Assembly: GCF_029167105.1 (NCBI RefSeq)
Contig: NZ_JARFML010000029.1
Location: 30,499-94,498, forward strand
Direction of reading: 5' to 3'
Origin: Bradyrhizobium yuanmingense
Lineage (GTDB): Bacteria; Pseudomonadota; Alphaproteobacteria; Rhizobiales; Xanthobacteraceae
DNA: 64,000 bases
A program made the translations under genes and the position numbers. Positions 35,770 through 44,214 of this stretch are shown piece by piece. The first letter of the stretch is position 1. Each line of letters starts with the position of its first letter. The notes under the pieces are model-generated. The model searched no databases. It saw nothing but the letters and a program-made list of their open reading frames with translations, and was not told where the DNA came from.

Positions 35770-36689
35770 AGGCCGCGGCCGCTCAGGATGCTGCGGGCCT
35801 CGGCGGCGCCATCGGTCGATGCGGCCGCGCTGTCGGCGGCGTAGCGACCGTCCTCGCCATAGGACACCGCGCGGGCGTTCTGGGGCGCCCGGCCCCGGCT
35901 GCGGCTCGAGGCCGACATTTCCGAGGTAGCATTGAGCGAAGCCATATCGGCCGAGGTGCTGCCGAGATTGTATGGCCGCCCCTCCGGCATCGGGACCTCG
36001 CCGCGAATGGCACCGCGGGTCGAGGACGGCAGCTCCGGCACAAACGGCTTGGCCGAGGCGACCCGGACCATCGAGGGGGACGGCGCCGGAACGCCGGTCC
36101 GCAGGGTCGCCAGAAGCTGGCGGTCGTCGGAGCCTTCGAGCGGCGCCCGGCCGACATATTCGACCCGGACCTTGGCAACGCCGTTCCCTTTGAATTCAAG
36201 GAGTTCGGCGGCCTTGTTCGAGACATCGATGAGGCGGTTGCCGTGATAGGGCCCGCGGTCATTGACGCGGACGATCAGCGACTTGCCGTTCGAGACGTTC
36301 GTGACCCGCGCGTAGGACGGCATCGGCAGGGTCGGGTGCGCTGCGGTCAGCGAGGTCATGTCGAACACCTCGCCGTTGGCCGTCAGGCGGCCGTGGAAAT
36401 CATGACCGTACCAGGACGCCATGCCCTCGGCGCGGTAGTTGACGTCCTCCTCTGGAACGTAGGTCTTGCCCGCCACGACATAGGGCTTGCCGACGCGGTA
36501 GGTGCCGCCGCCCTTCGGGACCGGATCGCCGAAGGCCACCACCCGCGGGCTCGAGGACACGCCGTATTTCGGGTCGACGCGGCTGGCGAACTTGTTCGAG
36601 GAGGCGCAATTGGCGAGTGCAAGGCAGGTCGCGACCGCCGCAACACCGCGCGCCGCCCGCAAAACCGAATCTGACCGACGGATCCCCAT
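35763..36689 (-). CDS. rlpA: Septal ring lytic transglycosylase RlpA-family lipoprotein
   Basis: This 308-residue lipoprotein has an N-terminal signal with lipobox LANC, a double-psi beta-barrel domain (about residues 70-170) with ASWYGHDFHGRLTANGE and the catalytic-type RVNDRGPYHGNRLIDVS, and a low-complexity C-terminal third. No SPOR domain is seen. RlpA proteins cut glycan strands lacking stem peptides at the septum. I chose the ATG at 36689 (MGIRRSDS) because the 12 residues before it do not fit a signal peptide. Confidence 0.85.
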   Translation of the reverse strand: MGIRRSDSVLRAARGVAAVATCLALANCASSNKFASRVDPKYGVSSSPRVVAFGDPVPKGGGTYRVGKPYVVAGKTYVPEEDVNYRAEGMASWYGHDFHGRLTANGEVFDMTSLTAAHPTLPMPSYARVTNVSNGKSLIVRVNDRGPYHGNRLIDVSNKAAELLEFKGNGVAKVRVEYVGRAPLEGSDDRQLLATLRTGVPAPSPSMVRVASAKPFVPELPSSTRGAIRGEVPMPEGRPYNLGSTSADMASLNATSEMSASSRSRGRAPQNARAVSYGEDGRYAADSAAASTDGAAEARSILSGRGLY

Positions 36690-37045
36690 GCGCCCCAAAT
36701 ACCACTTCGCCGGAGGCGTACCCAACCCGCTTTGGCTACGGGGAGCGCTGTCCGGTCATCTCGTCCGAGGCGGCCCACCACCGTCTCGGAAGCGGTAACG
36801 ATAACGCAACCCGAACGCGGCGGAAATGGGGAGCCCACGGCGAACACGCCGGGATGGTAAACGGGACGTTCGCATTTTTCCGTTGTTCTACGGGGCGATG
36901 GCCTCTGCACTGTGCCAGTGCCGGACAGTCTGTTGCGCCAAATCCTCACTCCACCCCCATTGTCGCGCCGCTCACCGAAATTCTTTTGACTGTGCAAGGC
37001 CGCCCGCGTTCTCTCGGATGCGAGGGCGGGATTTGGAATTTAACG
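36690..37045. other. Intergenic region without recognised features
   Basis: This 356-nt stretch upstream of rlpA carries only frames that are shadows in GC-rich sequence. It probably holds the rlpA promoter and that of the microprotein at 37046; I see no hairpin or motif I would defend. Confidence 0.5.
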
Positions 37046-37135
37046 ATGATCGAGACGGTTTCGGCACTGATGGGTCTGGTAAGCGCGGGGATCTTCCTGG
37101 CCCATGCGTTCGAGGGTTACCGCACGAGGGCCTGA
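37046..37135 (+). CDS. 29-residue membrane microprotein
   Basis: The frame reads MIETVSALMGLVSAGIFLAH followed by a short basic tail. It is a single hydrophobic helix with a soluble end, the design of a regulatory or structural membrane microprotein. It begins at ATG 37046 with no strong ribosome site. Two further small genes follow on the same strand. I do not recognise a function. Confidence 0.5.
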   Translation: MIETVSALMGLVSAGIFLAHAFEGYRTRA

Positions 37136-37238
37136 AGGCACTCGCGCGGGCGGCAAGCATCACCTCTTTCAAGGCGGCGCGTTCGGACGGTCTTGGTCGG
37201 TCCGGTCGCGCATCGAAAACGAGAGCGGCAGGTGTCCC

Positions 37239-37337
37239 ATGCGTAATCATGACCTCGTATCCGATGGCTTCCTGGCCTTGACCGCCGGCGGCTTGGTGCT
37301 GCTCTGCTCGAGTCTCGTCGCGCTGGCGTTTGCCTGA
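37239..37337 (+). CDS. 32-residue membrane microprotein
   Basis: The peptide MRNHDLVSDGFLALTAGGLV continues into a hydrophobic helix and ends at 37337. A polar head precedes one membrane span. The ribosome site (AGGT) is modest. The longer frame that includes it starts in non-coding-like Arg-rich sequence, so the short form is preferred. Function unknown. Confidence 0.5.
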   Translation: MRNHDLVSDGFLALTAGGLVLLCSSLVALAFA

Positions 37338-37465
37338 ACCGCACGTCCTGCTGTCCAATACGGTTCTCTCCATTGCGGCGCAGCAGGCGCGGCTGTCCCC
37401 GCTCCCATTCAGTTGATTGAATTATTGCGTTCGGCCCCTCGACCAATTGCAAGAGGCCATCACCA

Positions 37466-37609
37466 ATGAAGGTGACGCAAATGCTTGCCGAGAAGTTCTT
37501 CCTGGTCTTGGAATCCCTGATCCGCGGCAACCGCACCTATCCGGATGGAAGCCCCCGGGTCATCAGCACCTCCCCGCACGTGCCGGTCAGGCTGCCGTCA
37601 GCAAAATAA
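37466..37609 (+). CDS. 47-residue small basic protein
   Basis: The frame starts MKVTQMLAEKFFLVLESLIR and continues through GNRTYPDGSPRVIS to PSAK before TAA. It has an amphipathic N-terminal helix and a Pro-rich tail, natural composition and AAGAGG upstream. It resembles small conserved rhizobial proteins, but I cannot name its role. Confidence 0.55.
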   Translation: MKVTQMLAEKFFLVLESLIRGNRTYPDGSPRVISTSPHVPVRLPSAK

Positions 37610-37642
37610 CCGGCGCGTCCGCCAGCCGCCGAAATCCGCCGC

Positions 37643-37933
37643 TCAGCGCAGGCCCAACAGCGAGCGGCGGTAGAAGCCGCCGCGGGCCTCGTTCTGGCAG
37701 ACGAAGCTGCCGTCGAAGCCCTGGCCGTAGCGCTTCTGTCCCTTGCGGTAATAGACGCCCTTGCTGAAGTCGAGCCAAACCACCCTGTCGCGCGGGCAAT
37801 GACGCTGGGCCTGCGCCTCGTAGCGAAACGGCGTCAGCGGCGTCGCCGCGACCTCGGCGCCACCTGCACCGACCAGCATGGCGCCCGCGCATGCGATTGC
37901 GCCGGACCATTTGCCAAAGCTGCCCCGTGACAT
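37643..37933 (-). CDS. Small secreted protein with conserved Cys pair
   Basis: This 96-residue protein has a signal peptide (AIACAGAMLVGAGGAEVAA) and a mature domain HCPRDRVVWLDFSKGVYY with a second Cys at GSFVCQNEA, so a disulfide is likely. The CPxDxVVW...GVYxxKGQxxYG pattern recurs in small periplasmic proteins of Bradyrhizobium. GGGAGG precedes the ATG at 37933. Function unknown. Confidence 0.65.
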   Translation of the reverse strand: MSRGSFGKWSGAIACAGAMLVGAGGAEVAATPLTPFRYEAQAQRHCPRDRVVWLDFSKGVYYRKGQKRYGQGFDGSFVCQNEARGGFYRRSLLGLR

Positions 37934-38038
37934 GCCCCACCTCCCGCTCGCCGCCGTCTCCGGCGGCCGGCACGGTAGCACGAAACGGCACAGCCGGCGG
38001 AAGGCGGCAAGCGCGCCGAATGAACGCGGCAGCGGATG

Positions 38039-38359
38039 TCATTGCCGCTCCGCTTCGAGTTGCGCCAGCGCCTGGTGCAGACATTCCTGAAGCCTCTGCG
38101 CGACCTGCTCGCGCGCGATCCCCTTGCCTGCGAGATCGCCCGCCACCTTGCCGGCCACATCGCCCATCGTCCTGCTCTCCAGATGGTCCGTCACCAGCGC
38201 CGCCGCGTAGCTTGCAGCGGCATCGCCACTGAGCCCGAGCTGGCCTGCGGCCCACAGCCCGAGCAGCTTGTTGGACCGCGCCGTGGCCTTGAACATGAAT
38301 TCCTCGTCCTGGGCGAATTTGGCTTCAAAGGCCTGCTCGCGCTTGTCGAACGTGGTCAT
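38039..38359 (-). CDS. F1-ATPase inhibitory zeta subunit (DUF1476)
   Basis: This 106-residue four-helix protein matches the alphaproteobacterial zeta subunit, which inserts into the F1 catalytic interface and blocks ATP hydrolysis. Visible marks are MTTFDKREQAFEAKFAQDEE at the inhibitory N-terminus, ARSNKLLGLWAA, and the family's HLE...GDVAGKVAGDL middle. GGAG lies 6 nt before the ATG at 38359. It is a stand-alone gene as in other alphaproteobacteria. Confidence 0.9.
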   Translation of the reverse strand: MTTFDKREQAFEAKFAQDEEFMFKATARSNKLLGLWAAGQLGLSGDAAASYAAALVTDHLESRTMGDVAGKVAGDLAGKGIAREQVAQRLQECLHQALAQLEAERQ

Positions 38360-38584
38360 GGTCAGCTCCATTCTGCGTCGCTGATGAGGATCGGACTTGT
38401 CGGGAGCCAACGTCTCCGTGGTTCAGGTCAGTTTTGGATCATCAGAAGCTTCCTCCCGGAAGCGAAGCGCCGTCAAGCCTGCCGATGGGAAGCAGACACC
38501 CAAGCGGCATTGGCGGCCGACAATCAAATGCAGGCCGCCAGCAGATGCGATTTTTTTGGAAATTGCGCGGCTGAGCGCGTTCGC

Positions 38585-38776
38585 TCAGCCCTTCGCCGCC
38601 GCCGCTTCGCGCGCCAGCCGCTCGGCCTTCAGCCGTTCCTTGTTGGCATAGAACGCCTTCTGCGCCGCTTCGTGGTCGCGCATGGCCTTCTCCGCCTCAA
38701 TCCGCCGAGCCGCATCGCGAGCGTGGCGCTGTTCGGGGGTCAGGGGTTTGCGTCGGAAGGAAAGGTCTTCAGTCAT
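38585..38776 (-). CDS. Conserved small coiled-coil protein
   Basis: This 63-residue protein begins MTEDLSFRRKPLTPEQRHAR and is highly charged and helical (Ala, Arg, Glu, Lys), with a coiled-coil pattern throughout. The same opening is common to a short alphaproteobacterial family of unknown function. The ATG at 38776 is the only start that gives this N-terminus. Confidence 0.7.
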   Translation of the reverse strand: MTEDLSFRRKPLTPEQRHARDAARRIEAEKAMRDHEAAQKAFYANKERLKAERLAREAAAAKG

Positions 38777-38947
38777 GCCGAATGAACGTGGCCGTGAGGA
38801 AAAAGTTCCGCATGGTCCCGTTCGACACCGCCGGCCGGGGCATAAAAGTTGTCCGAAAACAACCCCATGCACAGTAGCTAAGTTCCTCTAGCACAACGCT
38901 TTTCTCAATTGCGCCGGAGCCCGTCCACGATCCGCCCGCCGGAACCG

Positions 38948-39619
38948 TCAGATTGTGATATCTGCAATCACGGGCAGATGGTCCGAATAGGCTCTCGCCT
39001 TTTGGTCGGTCCAGACTTTGTCGAACCGGCTGTCCCGCGTTGCATAGATGCGGTCGAGCCGAAGCAAAGGCAGATGCGCCGGAAAGGTCCGCAACCGCGT
39101 CCGGTTCGGGCAGGCCTGCGCGAGCACGCGCCGCACCGATTTCACCCAGAACCAGTCGTTGAAATCGCCGAGGATGACGGTCCTTTCCGGCCTCACCAGG
39201 CTCACCACGGCCTGAGCCTGCGCATAACGCTCGTGGATGCTGAGGCCGAGATGAGTGGCGACCACGCGGACGTCGCCGAAAGGCGTCAGCAATCCCGTCG
39301 CGATCGCCCTGCGCGGCTCCCGCTCTCGATACGACACGTCGACGATCTCAGGCACGCTGGAGAACGGAAAGCGGCTCATGAGCATCTGGCCGTAGTCACC
39401 ATCCTCCGTGACGATCGACTTGGCATGAACGCGATGATCGCCGACGACACGCGCCAGCTTCGCAAACGGATCGTCCGACCGCGATCGGGAATCCACTTCC
39501 TGAAGGGCGACGACGTCCGGTGACCATTTGCGAATGATGGAGCAAACACCTTCCAGATCGAACGTCGGATTGAGATTGAACGTGCCGTGCACGTTCCACG
39601 TCATGAAGCGCATCGGCGC
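38948..39619 (-). CDS. Endonuclease/exonuclease/phosphatase (EEP) family protein
   Basis: This 223-residue protein has the EEP fold motifs MTWNVHG, ALQEVDSR (metal Glu), THLGLS (His), GDFNDWFW (Asp-Asn) and YSDHLPV (Asp-His). It begins at the ATG in TGATG that overlaps the stop of the PLD-VTT gene, with GGGAGG upstream, so the two are coupled. Cluster context with a phospholipase D suggests phosphodiester or phospholipid chemistry rather than DNA repair; that is inference. Confidence 0.85.
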   Translation of the reverse strand, partial: APMRFMTWNVHGTFNLNPTFDLEGVCSIIRKWSPDVVALQEVDSRSRSDDPFAKLARVVGDHRVHAKSIVTEDGDYGQMLMSRFPFSSVPEIVDVSYREREPRRAIATGLLTPFGDVRVVATHLGLSIHERYAQAQAVVSLVRPERTVILGDFNDWFWVKSVRRVLAQACPNRTRLRTFPAHLPLLRLDRIYATRDSRFDKVWTDQKARAYSDHLPVIADITI

Positions 39620-39621
39620 CA

Positions 39622-41823
39622 TCAACGCCTCCCGGCGAGCCACGTCGCGAGGAATTGAGCGCCCGCACAGACGCCGAGCCAGCCCAGGAATGCCAGCGTG
39701 AGCAGCAAGACGTTGCTCCAGGATGCATTCCTGGCCAGATCTGCGATCTGCGCTCCCAGAACGGCCATGGCGAGAATGCCGGGCATCATGCCCAGCAGCG
39801 TTCCGACCAGGAAATCACGGAGCGGCAGCGTGCTTGCACCAGCCGCGACGTTCACCAGCGAGAACGGCGCAATCGGAATCATCCGGATGACGACGACGGC
39901 CAGGATTCCCTTGCCGACGACGCGTTCCTGGATGCGCGCGGCACGGCGTCCCAGCAAACGCTGAAGGCGCTCTCGGCCCAGGAACCGTCCGATCGCGAAA
40001 AGGATGAGCGCGCTGAGCAAGACCCCCGCCATTGCGGTGACGAAACCCAGCCACGGCCCAAGTGCGGCAGCAGTCGCCGCAATGAGCACGAGAACCGGAA
40101 AGATGACCAGCCCGCCGACGACAAAGGCCGCGATCGCGAATGGCGGTCCCCAGACGGATTGCGAATAGGCAGACAGCAATGACGAGATCCGGCCCGCATC
40201 GGTGTAATCGCTCAGGGACGTGTACGACCAGGCCAGCGCCAGTCCAAGGAGCGCCAGGGCGATCGAGGCGATTCCGATGATCGTCTTCGTGCTCCACATC
40301 CGCGATGCCGCGCGCTCCAGATGCAGCGGCAGCTCAGGATCTGCCACCGGCTGAACCAGGGTGGCAAGCGTGCTGGTCAGAACCGAGGCCTCCACTTTTC
40401 GCAGCGTCTTCGCTCCACCCTTTTTCGACATCTGGTCCAGCAGAGCGAACAGCCGATGCTCGTTTTGCGTAACAGCCTGTTCGTCGAGACCGCAGAAATG
40501 TGCGATGAGACGTCGGCGGACCGAGGCGATGAAATCCCGATGCTGCTCGGATTCAGCTTCAAAGATGAGGTCGCATTCGCTGTCGGCGCCCATGGACCGA
40601 TTATTCAGATTGGCCGAGCCGATCCGCAGGATCCGGTCATCGACCACCATGAGCTTGCTGTGCACCATCACGGCAGCTTCCTTATTTCCGCTGCGGGAGA
40701 CCGGATGGACGAAGCGGATGCGATCGGCCACTCCGGCCGAGCTGAAGCAGTCGATGAAAGCGCCGCGGCCGTTCTGCATGGCCTGGGACTCAAGCCACGA
40801 GGAATGCAGTTTCGGAGCGACGACCAGAACCCGAAGCGACGGCACGCGACACATCTGCTCCGCCAATTCGTGCGCCATCCTGGTCGCGCTGGTGAATTGA
40901 TTTTCGATGTACACGAAGCTCGTTGCCGATCGGATCGCCGCAATGAAGGAGCGTTCGACCTCCTTGATGGTTGAGCCTGCAGGACAGACCACTTCGGTCC
41001 TGGCGATCCCGACCGGCAAGTCCTCGGCCTCGACAGGCACGTTCGCCGGCCAGCGACCATTCCTCTGCGCGCGCGGTTCATCGGAATGTTGGCCTGCCGC
41101 ACGCCAGCGTTGCTCCGTGAGAGCGAACAGCTGCTCCGCAGCATCCCCGTCGACCAGGCACTGAACGTCGTGAAACGGCGGATAGGGCTTGCGCTGAGGA
41201 TCGCAGCGCATGGAATTTTCGGCGCGATGGTCACTCGTGTCCCAGCGCCTGATCGTCAGATCGAGGCCGCCAACGAACGCAAGTGATCCGTCGACGCAGA
41301 CGATCTTCTGGTGTTGCGCCGAACCAAACGGAAGCGTGGCGTCCAGATGAAACCGGACGCGGCCATCGGTGCCGGCAGTGAACTTCGCCGCGGAATTCCA
41401 CTCCCGCTCGGAGGCGTAAAACGAGACGAAGTCCCAGACGAGAATGTTGATGCGCAAGGCGGGCCTGCGCTGCACCAGCGCGCGCAGGAACGGACCGAGC
41501 TCCTCAGGCAGGCCATCATCGGCACGTCCGGAAGCTCCGACCAGGCGCGTCCTGCTATGGATGTCCCATCCGACGACGTAGACGAGATCCTGCGCCTCCA
41601 GCAGGGCCTCCCGCAGGGCTGCGAAATAGGCCGCGGCATCGTTCAGAACCGCCACGCGCCGCGCCCTGCACCGCCGCCAGACGGTGTCGCCGGGAATGAG
41701 GGTCGATGCGCTCTGAAGCAGGTGGACCTCGCAATTCGCGTTTGCGTCTAAACGCACTGGAAGCTCAAGGAGTTCCACGACGTCAACGGCTGCGGTTCGC
41801 TGCGAATGCCGGATGTCCGGCAC
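39622..41823 (-). CDS. Phospholipase D (two HKD motifs) fused to a VTT/DedA-like membrane domain
   Basis: This 733-residue protein carries two PLD active-site motifs, HQKIVCVDGSLAFVGG (about residue 170) and HSKLMVVDDRILRIGSAN (about 387). From about residue 505 it continues as a VTT (SNARE-associated/DedA) membrane domain with several helices and FIGRFLG-like GRFLGRERLQRLLGRR. It is probably a membrane phospholipase or phosphatidyl-transferase with a lipid-scramblase-like partner in cis. The start is a GTG directly after an in-frame stop; a later GTG (V15/V16 region) is possible. It is cotranscribed with the EEP gene. Confidence 0.85.
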   Translation of the reverse strand: MPDIRHSQRTAAVDVVELLELPVRLDANANCEVHLLQSASTLIPGDTVWRRCRARRVAVLNDAAAYFAALREALLEAQDLVYVVGWDIHSRTRLVGASGRADDGLPEELGPFLRALVQRRPALRINILVWDFVSFYASEREWNSAAKFTAGTDGRVRFHLDATLPFGSAQHQKIVCVDGSLAFVGGLDLTIRRWDTSDHRAENSMRCDPQRKPYPPFHDVQCLVDGDAAEQLFALTEQRWRAAGQHSDEPRAQRNGRWPANVPVEAEDLPVGIARTEVVCPAGSTIKEVERSFIAAIRSATSFVYIENQFTSATRMAHELAEQMCRVPSLRVLVVAPKLHSSWLESQAMQNGRGAFIDCFSSAGVADRIRFVHPVSRSGNKEAAVMVHSKLMVVDDRILRIGSANLNNRSMGADSECDLIFEAESEQHRDFIASVRRRLIAHFCGLDEQAVTQNEHRLFALLDQMSKKGGAKTLRKVEASVLTSTLATLVQPVADPELPLHLERAASRMWSTKTIIGIASIALALLGLALAWSYTSLSDYTDAGRISSLLSAYSQSVWGPPFAIAAFVVGGLVIFPVLVLIAATAAALGPWLGFVTAMAGVLLSALILFAIGRFLGRERLQRLLGRRAARIQERVVGKGILAVVVIRMIPIAPFSLVNVAAGASTLPLRDFLVGTLLGMMPGILAMAVLGAQIADLARNASWSNVLLLTLAFLGWLGVCAGAQFLATWLAGRR

Positions 41824-41847
41824 TCACTGGGCCCATCGCACAATTCA

Positions 41848-42144
41848 TCATTTGGTGCGGACAAACTTCGCGCCGGCACTCCTCAACACATCCACGATCC
41901 TCTCAGGGGCGTCGCCGTGAAAATCGACGGAAACCTCGATCAGGCCTTCCAGCTTCTGCCGCCCCTCAGGTGTGGGCGCTGACTTGACGTCAGGGCCCGC
42001 CGCGCGTGTTCCCACCGTGTTCGCCGCGCCCGCGGGCTGGACGAAGACGTCGCCTCGCGGCACGCCGCATTCCTGCACGACATGCTCAACCGCAAGCTCG
42101 GCGCCGCGGCGCGTATCGAATTCTCCAATGATGGTGCTTTCCAA
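41848..42144 (-). CDS. Small general-stress-type protein
   Basis: This 98-residue protein opens ESTIIGEFDTRRGAELAVEH, the pattern of the general stress protein 17M-like fold (two beta-alpha-beta units), and ends VDVLRSAGAKFVRTK. I prefer a TTG start at 42144 preceded by GGAG; an ATG at 42195 would add 17 residues unlike the family. A GGAAC-N16-TGTT promoter-like sequence lies just upstream, fitting control by the general stress sigma factor. Confidence 0.65.
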   Translation of the reverse strand: MESTIIGEFDTRRGAELAVEHVVQECGVPRGDVFVQPAGAANTVGTRAAGPDVKSAPTPEGRQKLEGLIEVSVDFHGDAPERIVDVLRSAGAKFVRTK

Positions 42145-42175
42145 GGCTGCTCTCCGTATGGTCGCGCGTGCGAAC

Positions 42176-42200
42176 AACAGGCGAGCCGAGGCCAAGTTCC
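42176..42200 (-). promoter_or_regulatory. EcfG-type general-stress promoter candidate
   Basis: On the reverse strand GGAAC (42200-42196) is followed after 16 nt by TGTT (42179-42176), one base from the GGAAC-N16/17-CGTT consensus of the alphaproteobacterial stress sigma factor. It lies about 30 nt before the start of the stress-type protein. Confidence 0.4.
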
Positions 42201-42255
42201 TGGCGGCACCATCTCGAAAGCCGGAGATGACGGATCGGATCCCAGGCGATGATGA

Positions 42256-42360
42256 TCAGAACTGAATGAGTCCGAGCAGGAAGAGCAGCGCCACCGTGAC
42301 GATGCCGGAGATCAGCAGCGAGCCGAGACATCCAAGCCGGTTCGAGAAAAGGAAGAACAT
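42256..42360 (-). CDS. 34-residue membrane microprotein
   Basis: The frame reads MFFLFSNRLGCLGSLLISGI and continues hydrophobically to LGLIQF. Small proteins with the opening MFF-FSNRLGCLGSLL recur in rhizobia, which supports this otherwise easily missed gene. One or two membrane passes are likely. Function unknown; neighbours are stress and envelope genes. Confidence 0.65.
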   Translation of the reverse strand: MFFLFSNRLGCLGSLLISGIVTVALLFLLGLIQF

Positions 42361-42543
42361 GCGTTGCCCGCTGTGAAGCTTGCTGTCGGGCTAATCTGTC
42401 ACATTCGATAGCGTTCCTGACGTAAGTCCCTGCGTCCCTTGCCTCGGATGCGCAGCGCTCCGTCCATGGCGTCATTGAGGCAGGTCAATACAGGCAAGCC
42501 GAACCTCTGGAAATCTGACGTCGGCAGATCAACGGAGACGGCC

Positions 42544-43152
42544 ATGTCACAGCAGAGCAGCATGCATTTCTATCTCAATTGGGCCAAGGAGCGGATCGAC
42601 GAGATGGACGCGGCGTTGGCCTCGTTCGAGGTCAAGGCCGGCCAGGCCAAGGCTGAGTCAAAGGTGAAGACCGATCAGCTCCTGTCCGATCTGACCAAGC
42701 GACGCGACGAGTTTCAGGCACTACTCAAGACCAAGGCGCAGGCCGGTGAAGCAGCGTGGGCCGACGCCAAGACCGAGCTGGAGCGGCAATGGAACGGATT
42801 CGAAGCCCAGATGAAAACCTACTTCGAAAGCGCCGGCAAACAGCTCGAGCAGCAACAGGCCACGTTCAGAGATCTTGCGGCTGCACAGGCCAAGGCCTGG
42901 GGCGAAGCCGCAGAGAAATTCCGCGAGGCCGCAGGCAAAATCACTGCTGCCCGCACCGTGGACATCGACGCCGCGCTCAAGCAAATGAAGTCCGACGCCT
43001 CCGAAGCGGAAGCGCGCCTGCAGAAGCTGAAGCAGGCCGGCAGCGAGTCATGGTCGGTGATGAGCGCCGCCCTCGCCGAATCCCGCAAGGCGTTCGATCA
43101 GGCGAACAAGGCCGCGTGGAACGCGCTGAAGGGTAGTGATACCAAGAGCTGA
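42544..43152 (+). CDS. Coiled-coil, phasin-like protein
   Basis: This 202-residue protein is almost entirely helical and rich in Ala, Lys, Glu and Gln, with heptad-like stretches and no Cys. GGAG lies 7 nt before the ATG at 42544. Phasins, apolipoprotein-like and membrane-remodelling coiled coils look like this; nothing specific identifies polyhydroxybutyrate binding. It is divergent from the stress-type protein and may share its regulation. Confidence 0.65.
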   Translation: MSQQSSMHFYLNWAKERIDEMDAALASFEVKAGQAKAESKVKTDQLLSDLTKRRDEFQALLKTKAQAGEAAWADAKTELERQWNGFEAQMKTYFESAGKQLEQQQATFRDLAAAQAKAWGEAAEKFREAAGKITAARTVDIDAALKQMKSDASEAEARLQKLKQAGSESWSVMSAALAESRKAFDQANKAAWNALKGSDTKS

Positions 43153-43473
43153 ATTGAGAGAGGCGGCCCCGCATCGGCCGGGGGCATGATGATGCAGGGC
43201 CGCCGGACGGCTCCTGCCCCGTGAAACCGAGACCGTCGCCGGTGCAACAAGCCACCTGCCGAGAGGACGTTCCCGCCCTCTTCTCAATGTCTTCAGCTGT
43301 GACCCAATTCCCACACACAGCCTGGGTCGTCGAACGGGTCGCAGGCGCCGCTCTGGTGCGACGGCCGCGACCTGCGCCGCGGTGGTCGGCACGATTGGCG
43401 CGGCACTGCAAGAGCCAGCTTGGAGGTTCGTTCAGCGTGACCGTGGGGACGCCCGCGGATCGGGGCGATCCCA
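43153..43473. other. Non-coding or decayed stretch
   Basis: About 320 nt after the coiled-coil gene hold only short frames with poor composition and no ribosome sites. One reverse frame contains AVCGNWVTAEDIEKRAG, possibly a scrap of a former gene, but too little to name. Confidence 0.4.
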
Positions 43474-43629
43474 TTAATTGGAAGACTTGTGCTCCCGGTT
43501 GAGCAGCTCCAATCGCCGTTCGAGCTCTTCCTTTTTGGCTACGAGTCGCGCGGCCAGGATGTCATTGACGACCGTGTGGAGTCGCCACAGCTCCTCGAGA
43601 GACATGCTCTCAAACGGCTTCCGTTCCAT
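43474..43629 (-). CDS. H-NS-like protein lacking the DNA-binding domain (H-NST-like)
   Basis: This 51-residue protein contains FESMSLEELWRLHTVV and then a long charged coiled coil ending REHKSSN. It matches the N-terminal dimerisation part of rhizobial H-NS/HvrA-family proteins (xxMSxDELWxLH). The C-terminal YPK...TWSGRGKQPRW DNA-binding segment is absent and is not present in other frames downstream. Short forms like this can oligomerise with full H-NS and antagonise it. It sits 465 nt outside the left end of an integrated element. It is encoded antisense to a longer frame that I consider a shadow. Confidence 0.7.
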   Translation of the reverse strand: MERKPFESMSLEELWRLHTVVNDILAARLVAKKEELERRLELLNREHKSSN

Positions 43630-43905
43630 GAATCCCCCGACTCACGAATCGCCCATAGCTTGAGGATAAGCGGGGCAGATGGCAACTCGGGGGCTCGTTG
43701 CGCGGAAAGTTACCTACTTCATCGGGAGCTGCACGACCGACCTTGTCCGCGAACGGCGCAGCTGAGCTTGCGCAAGGCCGATGGCGGGAGTTCTCGAGCG
43801 CCGCGATCGTCGCACGGTCACGTGGTTAATTTTGCCCACGGCTTCGAGGAGCGCTTCGGCGTGCTTCTTGCCAAGGAGATCTCCAACCCAAGGAGGCGTA
43901 CATCA

Positions 43906-44055
43906 ATGGCACAACGAGGCCGTATTCTTACAAGCCGGAGTTCCGATCTGAAACAGATCGCCCGCGAGTTGGTGAGACTGCTCGACGCCCTCGAGGAGCT
44001 TGACGCCCTGAGAGAGAAGGTGCGGCTTGCCGAGGCCGCACGGGTGCTACATTAG
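43906..44055 (+). CDS. Small helical protein next to the attachment site
   Basis: This 49-residue protein (MAQRGRILTSRSSDLKQIAR onwards) is an amphipathic helix with Leu/Glu repeats. AAGGAGG upstream at 8-9 nt is one of the best ribosome sites in the area, which is why I accept it. It lies 39 nt from the left attachment repeat. Function unknown. Confidence 0.5.
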   Translation: MAQRGRILTSRSSDLKQIARELVRLLDALEELDALREKVRLAEAARVLH

Positions 44056-44093
44056 CGCGCTCGCCGATTACGCGGCCTGCCGGATCAATACAC

Positions 44094-44111
44094 TGGCGGA
44101 AGGGGTGGGAT
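44094..44111. repeat. Left attachment site (attL)
   Basis: TGGCGGAAGGGGTGGGAT is identical to 60411-60428, the 3' end of tRNA-Ser. The flanking bases differ at once on both sides, so 18 bp is the core as seen. Confidence 0.85.
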
Positions 44112-44214
44112 CATTTTGCCAGTCCTGATCTGTCCAGTAGAGTCGCAGAATACCCTATAAAAATAGAGTTTATCACGCTTCTACGGTCTAGACACGTCCG
44201 AAATTGTCCGATAG

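Noticed and set aside
43489..44055. 188-residue forward frame ending at 44055
   Set aside because: Only its last 49 residues, after a strong ribosome site, look natural; the earlier part is antisense to the H-NS-like gene.
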